5,752 nt of DNA from the NCBI GenBank assembly GCA_020028195.1, contig JAHWYE010000120.1, positions 1-5,752 of the forward strand. Direction: 5' to 3'. The first letter of the stretch is position 1. Each line of letters opens with the position of its first letter. Position numbers and translations under genes: made by a program. Positions 1-5,426 of the stretch are shown here, piece after piece. The notes beneath the pieces are model-generated. The model worked only from the letters and a program-made list of their open reading frames with translations, had not been told where the DNA came from and did no database searches. This DNA is from Nitrospirota bacterium (lineage in GTDB: Bacteria; Nitrospirota; Nitrospiria; Nitrospirales; Nitrospiraceae).

Positions 1-389
1 TCGAGGAGTTGCCTCTTCCGATTCCGCATTTCCAACAGCGAGATGCCGAGTTCCCGTTCCAGATCCATCAAGGCCTGGTCACCGACATCCCTGGCGGATT
101 CCAGACGACGCTGCTGATCTTCGGTCAAGGATTGTCCGAGATCCGCCTCAATCTCCCTCATGACCTCTTGGCGTCTTGCCATGAGCATCCGGTGCAGGGA
201 TTCACGACGACTTGCCTGCATCACCTTGGGCCCGGGCGCCTCCCTGCCCGCTCCGCCCGCACGAGACCCCTTAGAGCGCAGAGCGGTGGCCTGGGTCTGG
301 GCATGAGATGACTGCCGCTTCCGCCCGATTTTCGCCGCCCTTTTATCCGCTGTTTTCGGCCTCTTCTTCGTCTTGACCCTGTCAGGCAT
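1..389 (-). CDS. DksA/TraR-family RNA polymerase-binding protein, N-terminal part (runs off left edge)
   Basis: The first 129 residues are visible and the reading frame is open to the window edge; the C-terminal zinc finger expected for this family lies outside. Residues 1-57 are low-complexity and very basic (many K, R, A, G). Residues 60-129 form the charged helical region seen in DksA/TraR proteins, including LTEDQQRRLESARDVGDQAL and ending ELGISLLEMRNRKRQLL, the helix leading into the usual zinc-finger domain. Family members bind the secondary channel of RNA polymerase and alter promoter response, in DksA together with ppGpp. The ATG at 387-389 has a good ribosome-binding site, AAGGGAGA at 399-406, and a sigma-70-like promoter just upstream, so the long basic N-terminus is probably translated. 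The family call comes from pattern recognition of the N-terminal half only; the role in this organism is inferred. Confidence 0.8.
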   Translation of the reverse strand, partial: MPDRVKTKKRPKTADKRAAKIGRKRQSSHAQTQATALRSKGSRAGGAGREAPGPKVMQASRRESLHRMLMARRQEVMREIEADLGQSLTEDQQRRLESARDVGDQALMDLERELGISLLEMRNRKRQLL

Positions 390-438
390 GCTGCGCAATC
401 TCCCTTGCCGAGGATCTTTCGGTCAAAAAAACGCGGCA

Positions 439-467
439 TTCATAGCACGCTCCTTCGAGTTTGACAA
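439..467 (-). promoter_or_regulatory. Sigma-70-type promoter for the DksA/TraR-like gene
   Basis: On the minus strand TTGTCA (462-467, five of six matches to TTGACA) is followed after exactly 17 bp by TATGAA (439-444, four of six matches to TATAAT). A start near 432 would give a leader of about 40 nt containing a run of seven T and the ribosome-binding site at 399-406. It lies between the end of apt and the start of the DksA-like gene, so that gene can be transcribed independently of the sigma-apt unit. Confidence 0.6.
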
Positions 468-534
468 GCCCTGCGGAGGAGCCCGGAGCATCAGGGTGGG
501 AAATTCGACGGGAGCGCAGGAAACGGATCAGGAG

Positions 535-550
535 CTTGTCGAGAGACAAG
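535..550 (-). terminator. Short hairpin just after apt, possible transcript end or processing site
   Basis: CTTGTC and GACAAG form a perfect 6-bp stem with a 4-base loop, 3 bp past the apt stop codon. There is no run of T after it on the minus strand, so it does not meet the usual pattern of an intrinsic terminator. It could stabilise the mRNA 3' end or weakly attenuate read-through into the DksA-like gene. Confidence 0.3.
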
Positions 551-553
551 GAC

Positions 554-1069
554 CTACGAATAGGTGATGACCGAATGCACCTCACAGCCGTTCAGCTTGT
601 CGCGACCTTTGAGGGACTCCAGCTCAACCAATACAACGAGGCCCATGATCTCGCCGCCAAGTTGGCGAACGAGGTGCACTGTCGCGGCGGCGGTCCCCCC
701 GGTGGCCAAGAGATCATCTACGATCAGCACTCGTTCCCCGATGGTGATGGCGTCGCGGTGGATCGCGAGCGAGCTCGTGCTGTATTCCAGATTATATTTG
801 ACCTCGAAAATGTCCGCGGGCAGCTTGCCGGCCTTTCGGACCGGCACGAACCCCGCCTCCAGATGGTAGGCCAGGGGACTGCCCAGGATGAAGCCGCGGG
901 ATTCAATCCCGACCACTTTCGCAATGTGCTGGCCGCGATATCTGGAGGCAAGCTCGTCCACAACATTTCGGAAGGCACGCGCATCCTTGAGCAACGTGGT
1001 GATGTCGTAAAAGAGAACCCCCGGTTTGGGAAAATTCGGTACTTCGCGGATCAGCGATTTGTAATTCAT
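554..1069 (-). CDS. apt: Adenine phosphoribosyltransferase
   Basis: Converts adenine plus PRPP to AMP and pyrophosphate in cytoplasmic purine salvage. The 171 residues match the usual 170-180 of the family. Visible hallmarks are VPNFPKPGVLFYDITTLL (10-27), ESRGF (56-60), GFVPVRKAGKLP (73-84), the flexible catalytic-loop region around EVKYNLEYST (89-98), and the PRPP-binding loop VLIVDDLLATGGTA (114-127) with its two aspartates. The longest frame begins at a TTG at 1078, but that codon abuts the Shine-Dalgarno GAAAGG (1079-1084); the ATG at 1067-1069 sits 9 nt from it and gives the normal N-terminus MNYKSLIREV. The Shine-Dalgarno sequence overlaps the stop codon of the sigma gene, leaving a 14-bp gap, so the two genes are almost certainly one transcript. 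Confidence 0.95.
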   Translation of the reverse strand: MNYKSLIREVPNFPKPGVLFYDITTLLKDARAFRNVVDELASRYRGQHIAKVVGIESRGFILGSPLAYHLEAGFVPVRKAGKLPADIFEVKYNLEYSTSSLAIHRDAITIGERVLIVDDLLATGGTAAATVHLVRQLGGEIMGLVVLVELESLKGRDKLNGCEVHSVITYS

Positions 1070-1083
1070 AGGCGGCAACCTTT

Positions 1084-2043
1084 CTACAAGAGATCCTCCT
1101 GCGTCATGGTCTTTTGCTCGATGACCGACCGAAGTCTGCCGAGGGCCGCCGTTTCAATCTGCCGAACGCGTTCGCGCGTGAGACCGAGAGTGTGGCCGAT
1201 CTCCTCTAACGTCTGGGCCTCGCCCCCGTCAAGCCCGAACCGCTTCTTGATCACCTCTTGCTCTTTCTCAGGCAAATCCGTGACCCATCCCATCAGCTCC
1301 TCGCGACGCAGCACACCCTCCGCTGTGTCCGCCGGAGAGAGAGTCGTCGGATCTTCGATGACATCGCGCAGGAACGTGTCGGTCCGCTCATTGATCGGAC
1401 TGTCCAGCGAGCAGGTAGTCCGGATCAACTGTTTGAGGTCGGTTACCTCCTCCTCCGGAATCTTCATGCGCCCCGCGATCTCTTCCGTTCTTGGCTCACG
1501 ACTCAGTCCCTGGCCGAGATGTTCGACTGCGGACAGGAACCGGTTCAGACGTTCCACCACATGGACCGGCAGCCGAATGAGTTTCCCTTGATTGATGATG
1601 GCTCGCTCGATGAACTGGCGTATCCACCACGAGGCATAGGTGCTGAACCGGAACCCTCGCTTGTAGTTGAACTTCTCAACGGCTTTGATGAGCCCCAGGT
1701 TCCCCTCCTCCACGATGTCCGAGAAGGGGAATCCTCGATTCATGTACCGCTTGCCGATGCTGATCACCAGTCGCAGATTCGCTTCGATCATCTGATCACG
1801 GGCGCTGACATCACCGGCCATCACGCGTTTTCCGAGGGCTTGCTCCTGTTCGAACGTCAAGAGGGTGGACTTGCGAATATCCCTGAGATAGCTCTTGACG
1901 GTATCGAGCCCCTCGGTCTGGTTCTCTCGTTGCCTCCGGCGCCGGCTCCGCTTTCCCCCTGGCGCCGAAGGCTCGAGCTCCTCCTCTGCCTCATCGGCTG
2001 CGCCCACCGGTTGGTTCACTTCATCGTCGTCATCACGACCCAT
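1084..2043 (-). CDS. RpoS/RpoD-type (group 1/2) RNA polymerase sigma factor
   Basis: A sigma-70 family protein of 319 residues with no region 1.1, close in size to RpoS. The N-terminus is acidic (DDDDE, 4-8) then basic (KRSRRRRQR, 31-39). Region 1.2 is at about 47-80 (DTVKSYLRDIRKSTLLTFEQE). Region 2 is at about 85-150, with NLRLVISIGKRYMNRG, the core-binding DIVEEGNLGLIKAVEKF and the -10-recognition segment GFRFSTYASWWIRQ. Region 3 is at about 155-235. Region 4 is at about 256-305, with the -35-binding helix LTRERVRQIE. It resembles RpoS along its length, including the short tail after region 4, but RpoS and other group 2 factors cannot be separated by eye. The start chosen is the ATG at 2041-2043, 6 nt from GAGGAG (2050-2055). 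A GTG at 2079 would add 12 residues but has no Shine-Dalgarno nearby and lies at the edge of the repeat element. It is cotranscribed with apt downstream. Confidence 0.93.
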   Translation of the reverse strand: MGRDDDDEVNQPVGAADEAEEELEPSAPGGKRSRRRRQRENQTEGLDTVKSYLRDIRKSTLLTFEQEQALGKRVMAGDVSARDQMIEANLRLVISIGKRYMNRGFPFSDIVEEGNLGLIKAVEKFNYKRGFRFSTYASWWIRQFIERAIINQGKLIRLPVHVVERLNRFLSAVEHLGQGLSREPRTEEIAGRMKIPEEEVTDLKQLIRTTCSLDSPINERTDTFLRDVIEDPTTLSPADTAEGVLRREELMGWVTDLPEKEQEVIKKRFGLDGGEAQTLEEIGHTLGLTRERVRQIETAALGRLRSVIEQKTMTQEDLL

Positions 2044-2078
2044 CACGCACTCCTCATGCGATGCAGCCCGATCATTCA

Positions 2079-2203
2079 CAGGATGTTGAAAAAGGCCTCC
2101 AGCTTTGTTCTCCCTTCGCTCAGAGGCTCAACGTACCAAACTGCGTACGCCTTCGCCTCCTCGCTCGTTGCGGCCTCGCTGGAGGGCCTTTTTGAACATC
2201 CTG
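2079..2203. repeat. ~125-bp imperfect palindromic intergenic repeat with 25/26-bp terminal inverted repeats
   Basis: The ends are near-perfect inverted repeats: the left arm (2079-2103) begins CAGGATGTTGAAAAAGGCC, and the right arm (2178-2203) ends GGCCTTTTTGAACATCCTG. They differ at one position plus one inserted base. The middle has nested pairs, GAGGC/GCCTC (2123-2127 with 2155-2159) and CGTAC/GTACG (2132-2136 with 2145-2149), so the whole unit could fold into a long hairpin. It carries no transposase and has no second copy here. I recall very similar dispersed elements in Nitrospira genomes, whose antisense reading gives spurious peptides containing VEPLSE and ending FFNIL; that is memory, not a search. 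It sits in the acyP-sigma gap, with its left end 36 bp upstream of the sigma start codon. Confidence 0.75.
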
Positions 2204-2281
2204 AGTGCCATTTCGTCGCCCTTGCAGGTGGTGAAAGTCTGGTAAGATCACCTGAATCAGAATAGTTATTCAATAGCCTGT

Positions 2282-2563
2282 TCAGTACCAGATACGGAAA
2301 TCCTTATGCTGACCGGTTGGCCTCTCCCATCGCAGCTCAAGGTCTTCGACCCGCGCCATCGGAGGGCCAGTCCTGAGCAGCTCGACGAACGCTTCGACCG
2401 CGCCTCGTTCCCCTTCCACATCCACCTCGACCCGCCCGTCATCGACATTCCTCACACCGCCACAGAGTTTCATGCGAGAAGCCGCATCCCGCGTGAACGC
2501 GCGGAAGGCGACACCCTGCACGCGCCCGCTCACCAGGATCCGAGCTCTGATCGGAGAATCCAT
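2282..2563 (-). CDS. acyP: Acylphosphatase
   Basis: Small cytoplasmic hydrolase of acyl phosphates such as acetyl phosphate or carbamoyl phosphate. At 93 residues it has the normal single-domain length. The signature VSGRVQGVAFRAF lies at 11-23 and GGVRNVDDGRVEVDVEG at 35-51; the two catalytic residues of the family are present as Arg21 and Asn39. The C-terminus ends in the usual short strand, FRIWY. The ATG at 2561-2563 is preceded by GGAAGG, 9 nt away. The gene lies on the same strand as the sigma factor but 238 bp upstream of it, with the palindromic repeat between them, so cotranscription is uncertain. Confidence 0.95.
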   Translation of the reverse strand: MDSPIRARILVSGRVQGVAFRAFTRDAASRMKLCGGVRNVDDGRVEVDVEGERGAVEAFVELLRTGPPMARVEDLELRWERPTGQHKDFRIWY

Positions 2564-2606
2564 CGTCGTGGCCCTTCCAGCTCACGTCAGAATGCCGATG
2601 TCGCTG

Positions 2607-2621
2607 TCCCGCTAAGCGGGA
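2607..2621. repeat. Perfect short hairpin TCCCGC-TAA-GCGGGA
   Basis: A 6-bp GC-rich stem with a 3-base loop, 44 bp upstream of the acyP start and downstream of tRNA-Pro on the minus strand. No T-run follows on either strand. It could mark the end of the tRNA transcript or be a structure in the acyP leader; neither is shown. Confidence 0.35.
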
Positions 2622-2756
2622 GAAGAGGTCCGTCATCTCCACAAGCATGTTGACCTGGATCTCGTGCAGGAAATAGTTCTTCCGTGCGCGGTCTGTAGTA
2701 GGCACCGATCGGAACACCGTTAGTAGATGTGATACCACGCACCGCGGCGATTCGAC

Positions 2757-2770
2757 AACACAATTGTGTT
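2757..2770. repeat. Perfect 14-bp palindrome AACACAATTGTGTT
   Basis: Self-complementary over all 14 bases, in the spacer 30 bp past the tRNA-Pro 3' end. AT-rich symmetric sites of this kind can bind dimeric regulators, but no promoter is recognisable beside it. Confidence 0.4.
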
Positions 2771-2799
2771 ATGAAGTTGGTCGCTGAAGGAGGGAGGAA

Positions 2800-2876
<77 letters not shown>

Positions 2877-2903
2877 ATCTCTGGATTGAATCTTCAGCCG
2901 CCG

Positions 2904-4007
2904 TCAGACGAGTGGCTCCCATCGCATGCCGTGCGCCTCGGCGACTCCCTTGCAGGTAATTTTCCCGTTGACCAGGTTCACGCCCTTTGCGAGGGCCGGA
3001 TCAGCGCGAATGGCGCGCGCCACACCGGCTGAGGCTAGGCGGACTATAAAGGGAAGAGTCGCGTTGGTCAAGGCCAAAGTCGCCGTCCTCGGCACGATTC
3101 CCGGCATGTTCGGAACGCAGTAGTGCAACACACCATCTATCTGATACACGGGGTCCGAATGGGTAGTGGGCCGCGTCGTCTCGAAACATCCTCCTTGATC
3201 CACCGACACATCCACGACCACAGACCCGGGTTTCATCCGGGACACGACTGCGCGCGAGACCAGCTTGGGCGCCTTGGCGCCGCGCACCAGCACCGCTCCG
3301 ACCACTAAGTCGGCCTCTTCGACGGCCAGGTCAATCACTGGTTGGTTCGCCGCCAACGTGACCACTCGCCCTTGGTACAAATCATCGAGGCTGCGCAGGC
3401 GTTCCAGGTCCTGGTTGATCACCGTGACTTGGGCACCCATCCCGACCGCGATTCTCGTGGCTGCGCTGCCAACCACACCCGCTCCCAAGATCACCACCTT
3501 CCCAGGTGCAACCCCAGGTACGCCGGCGAGAAGGACTCCACGCCCTCCTTGGGAACGCTCCAAATACCTGGCTCCTACCTGCACCGACATGCGGCCGGCG
3601 ATCTCGCTCATCGGTTTCAGCATCGGCAGCGTTCGGTCCTCCAGCTCCGTCGTCTCGTATGCAATGGCCGTCACCCGCGCCTCAAGCAGCGCCCGGGTGA
3701 GGTCCGGCAAAGCCGCCAGATGCAAGTAGGCGAACAAGGTTTGCCCAGGACGAAACAAAGCGCATTCAGACAGCAGCGGTTCTTTCACCTTGACGATCAG
3801 CTCGGCTTCCTGAAACAGATGGGCCTTAGACGACGCCAGGTGAGCGCCGGCTTTGCGATAGTCATCATCCGTGAACCCGCTGCCCTCCCCTGCCGTCGGC
3901 TCAGCCCAGACCGTATGACCCGCCGCGCAGAGGCTTTGCACGGCATCCGGCGTGAGGCTCACGCGGTATTCATGGTCTTTGATTTCTTTCGGCACACCGA
4001 TGATCAT
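2904..4007 (-). CDS. ald: Alanine dehydrogenase
   Basis: Catalyses reversible oxidative deamination of L-alanine to pyruvate and ammonia with a nicotinamide cofactor, linking nitrogen assimilation to carbon metabolism. The 367 residues match the family. The numbering coincides with Mycobacterium tuberculosis Ald at Arg15, Lys75, His96, Asp270 and Asn300, the substrate-binding and catalytic positions, all conserved. The Rossmann fold has GAGVVG at 175-180. At 198, where the mycobacterial enzyme has the Asp that binds the adenosine ribose of NAD, this protein has Asn (codon 3414-3416), which may affect cofactor choice. The start is the ATG at 4005-4007, next to a strong AGGGAGG (4012-4018); it gives the canonical MIIGVPKEIK start. 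A longer frame up to 4103 would read through the promoter and palindromes. It is divergent from the ferredoxin operon. Confidence 0.96.
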   Translation of the reverse strand: MIIGVPKEIKDHEYRVSLTPDAVQSLCAAGHTVWAEPTAGEGSGFTDDDYRKAGAHLASSKAHLFQEAELIVKVKEPLLSECALFRPGQTLFAYLHLAALPDLTRALLEARVTAIAYETTELEDRTLPMLKPMSEIAGRMSVQVGARYLERSQGGRGVLLAGVPGVAPGKVVILGAGVVGSAATRIAVGMGAQVTVINQDLERLRSLDDLYQGRVVTLAANQPVIDLAVEEADLVVGAVLVRGAKAPKLVSRAVVSRMKPGSVVVDVSVDQGGCFETTRPTTHSDPVYQIDGVLHYCVPNMPGIVPRTATLALTNATLPFIVRLASAGVARAIRADPALAKGVNLVNGKITCKGVAEAHGMRWEPLV

Positions 4008-4018
4008 AGATCCTCCCT

Positions 4019-4037
4019 GGAACGAAGCCTTCGTTCC
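4019..4037. promoter_or_regulatory. Perfect 9-bp-arm palindrome in the ald leader, candidate operator
   Basis: GGAACGAAG-C-CTTCGTTCC is perfectly symmetric around one central base. It lies between the ald -10 box (4054-4059) and the Shine-Dalgarno (4012-4018), where a bound dimer would block transcription. In the mRNA it would also form a hairpin directly before the Shine-Dalgarno sequence, so a translational role is an alternative. The regulator is unknown. Confidence 0.55.
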
Positions 4038-4053
4038 CTGTCTACATGTCCGT

Positions 4054-4092
4054 ATTATATCCTTGCTTCGGCATGGAAATCGCCGGATTTCC
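4054..4092 (-). promoter_or_regulatory. ald promoter: perfect TATAAT with a palindrome in place of the -35 box
   Basis: On the minus strand a perfect TATAAT occupies 4054-4059, giving a start near 4047 and a leader of about 40 nt. No good -35 hexamer is found at 16-18 bp; the position is instead covered by an inverted repeat, GGAAATC-GCCG-GATTTCC (4075-4092). A strong -10 with a poor -35 under a symmetric site suggests an activator. A weaker alternative promoter lies further upstream, GGGACA (4128-4133), 16 bp, TATGAT (4106-4111). Confidence 0.5.
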
Positions 4093-4157
4093 GTCAAGTG
4101 CACGCATCATACGTTCGCGAGGACCGTTGTCCCACAATTCTGTCTGTCCGTCTGCGG

Positions 4158-4187
4158 TAGACAGGTCACAGAGCCCTGGTGTAAGAT
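4158..4187 (+). promoter_or_regulatory. Candidate promoter of the four-gene ferredoxin operon
   Basis: TAGACA (4158-4163, five of six matches to the -35 consensus), 18-bp spacer, TAAGAT (4182-4187, four of six to the -10 consensus). The predicted start is near 4194, about 23 nt ahead of the GTG start. TATAAG at 4198-4203 is a better -10 match but would place the start within the ribosome-binding site, and it has no -35 partner. The -35 box is inside an imperfect hairpin at 4140-4164 (CTGTCT with AGACAG, CCG with CGG). Confidence 0.4.
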
Positions 4188-4216
4188 GGCCACGATTTAT
4201 AAGTCGAGGAGTCGTG

Positions 4217-4627
4217 GTGACGAACACTGAGTCGGTCTTCTCCGCCGGAAAGTGTGACGCATGCGGCACCACGCGGGAACCGCTCGTAAAAGTCTCCCTT
4301 GGGAAAGACTTCTTCGGTCGCACGTACGACCGTCTCTCGCCATCTTCCGACCTGAGCCCGAAGTGGTACTGCGAAAGTTGCTCCGTGCAGAAGAACCTCC
4401 AGCGCGACTTCCGTGACATCCGGGCGGAATTTGACAAACTGAGCAAGGGGCAGGCCTCCGAGATCGCAGGGACTGATCAGTTGCAACGAGCGCAGGTGCG
4501 CCTCCAGGAGATCGAGGCTGTGCTCAACAGTCATGTGGCGGGGTCCAGCCTCATCGACCTCGCCGATGTTCATGTTCTGATCAGCCGCATGCGAGCTCTG
4601 GTTGGTTCCCAGTCCGTCTCAGGATAA
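4217..4627 (+). CDS. Small protein with two CxxC pairs and a helical tail, function unknown
   Basis: 136 residues. Two cysteine pairs, C13-x2-C16 (KCDACG) and C52-x2-C55 (YCESCS), 35 residues apart, resemble a zinc ribbon; an iron-sulfur or redox role is not excluded. Residues 57-101 are strongly charged and helical (QKNLQRDFRDIRAEFDKLSK), probably a coiled coil, and another helix ends the protein. There is no signal peptide or membrane segment. The start is a GTG at 4217 with GAGGAG 5 nt upstream (4206-4211); the frame is open further upstream to 4046, but that would run through the promoter. It is the first gene of a tight plus-strand operon with two ferredoxins, 19 bp before the next gene. 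I do not recognise the family. Confidence 0.8.
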   Translation: MTNTESVFSAGKCDACGTTREPLVKVSLGKDFFGRTYDRLSPSSDLSPKWYCESCSVQKNLQRDFRDIRAEFDKLSKGQASEIAGTDQLQRAQVRLQEIEAVLNSHVAGSSLIDLADVHVLISRMRALVGSQSVSG

Positions 4628-4646
4628 TCTCCCGACGTTCCAATCA

Positions 4647-4988
4647 GTGACGACATTCAAACATCACATCTTCGTCTGCGTGAATCAACGGCCGAAAGAC
4701 GATCCGCGTGGCTGCTGCGCGGACAAAGGGTCCGAGCGTCTGCAGTCCTTTTTCAAGAAAGAGGTGGAACGGCTGGGCTTGAAAGGAACCGTACGGGCGA
4801 ACAAAGCCGGCTGCCTGGATCATTGCGACCTGGGTCCAAGCGTGGTCATTTATCCGGAGGGAGTCTGGTACTGGGTGGGATCCGAAGCTGATGTCACGGA
4901 GATCATGGAACGCCATGTCATGAAAGGCGAGATCGTGGAGCGGTTATTGATGCCGGACCACGAACTCCCGAAGAAAGGTTCAGGTTGA
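4647..4988 (+). CDS. Thioredoxin-fold [2Fe-2S] ferredoxin
   Basis: A small cytoplasmic electron carrier of 113 residues, similar in layout to the Aquifex aeolicus Fd4 and Clostridium pasteurianum [2Fe-2S] ferredoxins, also related to NuoE-type domains. The opening strand FVCVNQRP carries Cys11; GCCADKGS carries Cys23-Cys24; AGCLDHCDLGPSVVIYPEGVWY carries Cys56 and Cys60 and the family's GP...V.YP.GVWY signature. By spacing (C-x12-C), Cys24 rather than Cys23 should be the ligand, so Cys23 is an extra thiol. The C-terminus EIMERHVMKGEIVERLL also matches the family. The GTG at 4647 fits the start of the first strand, although no good Shine-Dalgarno precedes it; a TTG at 4602 would overlap the gene before. 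Translation may be coupled to that gene. Confidence 0.9.
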   Translation: MTTFKHHIFVCVNQRPKDDPRGCCADKGSERLQSFFKKEVERLGLKGTVRANKAGCLDHCDLGPSVVIYPEGVWYWVGSEADVTEIMERHVMKGEIVERLLMPDHELPKKGSG

Positions 4989-5000
4989 GAGGGGTCGATT

Positions 5001-5414
5001 ATGGCCGTTGAGGAAAAATGGAAGGCCAACCAAGAGAAAGTGGCCTTCATGAAACGATTCCCAGGTCTGACCCTGACCTGGGACCAAGTCCAAGGGAAAA
5101 CCGTCGAGGCCGTCATGCCCCTATCCTCAAAGCCCGGCGCGGCCGTGCTCGTGTTCTCGGATGGATCCTTCACCGTCGTTCCTCCTCTGGAGCCGGAACC
5201 CTGGGTACTCGGCGATGGGCTTGGTGTAGCCCGGCAAGCCCTTGAGCCGAAGCATCCTGCGGCCTACAAGGAGTATGACCGGTTGGTACGAACGGACAAA
5301 GAAGCCTTGCGGGCGGCGCGCCTTGAGAAAATCCTCGGCGCAATCCAGAACAACCTCGGCCAGATTCCAGAGCTCAAGGACCGGCTGCGCCAACTGGTGG
5401 ACAAGTGGAAGTGA
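5001..5414 (+). CDS. Conserved-looking protein of unknown function
   Basis: 137 residues, no cysteines, no signal peptide and no membrane segment. The N-terminus is charged and helical (MAVEEKWKANQEKVAFMKRF). A middle part of about 35-80 has short strands and a run of prolines and glycines (AAVLVFSDGSFTVVPPLEPEPW). The C-terminal third is again helical and basic (about 88-137), ending LRQLVDKWK. GAGGGG 6 nt before the ATG supports the start. It is 12 bp after the [2Fe-2S] ferredoxin gene and 12 bp before the second ferredoxin gene, so it likely works with them, perhaps as an accessory or docking protein. That is inference from position alone. Confidence 0.8.
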   Translation: MAVEEKWKANQEKVAFMKRFPGLTLTWDQVQGKTVEAVMPLSSKPGAAVLVFSDGSFTVVPPLEPEPWVLGDGLGVARQALEPKHPAAYKEYDRLVRTDKEALRAARLEKILGAIQNNLGQIPELKDRLRQLVDKWK

Positions 5415-5426
5415 GGATACGCCGCC

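Larger units (their letters stand above)
2564..2799. other. Spacer between acyP and tRNA-Pro without a convincing gene
   Basis: Open frames cross this 236-bp stretch on the minus strand, but none has a good start or a stop before acyP, and none is recognisable. It holds a hairpin at 2607-2621 and a perfect palindrome at 2757-2770. A segment around 2620-2720 reads, in one minus-strand frame, like ordinary coding sequence (mostly G or C at third positions; RKNYFLHEIQVNMLVEMTDL) and could be a decayed gene. No clear terminator for the tRNA and no clear promoter for acyP was found. Confidence 0.5.

Noticed and set aside
1070..1078. TTG start for apt three codons upstream
   Set aside because: It directly abuts the Shine-Dalgarno sequence, leaving no spacing; the ATG at 1069 fits.
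461..1591. Long plus-strand open frame of 376 codons
   Set aside because: It lies antisense to apt and the sigma factor gene, both clearly recognised, and its translation resembles no protein family.
1258..2265. Long plus-strand open frame of 335 codons
   Set aside because: Antisense to the sigma gene and the palindromic repeat; a shadow of codon bias on the other strand.
2076..2273. Minus-strand ORF of 65 codons ending AFFNIL
   Set aside because: It is almost entirely the palindromic repeat translated; no Shine-Dalgarno or family support.
2439..2738. Minus-strand ORF of 99 codons overlapping acyP
   Set aside because: It starts at a GTG without a ribosome-binding site and overlaps acyP by 125 bp in another frame; only its first half looks coding-like, so it is reported as a possible remnant, not a gene.
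3342..4160. Plus-strand open frame of 272 codons
   Set aside because: Antisense to ald and running through its promoter; rich in R, H and Q as expected for a shadow frame.
4042..4446. Minus-strand ORF of 134 codons over the ald promoter and the CxxC gene
   Set aside because: Antisense to the CxxC protein gene, crosses the ald promoter elements and is unrecognisable.
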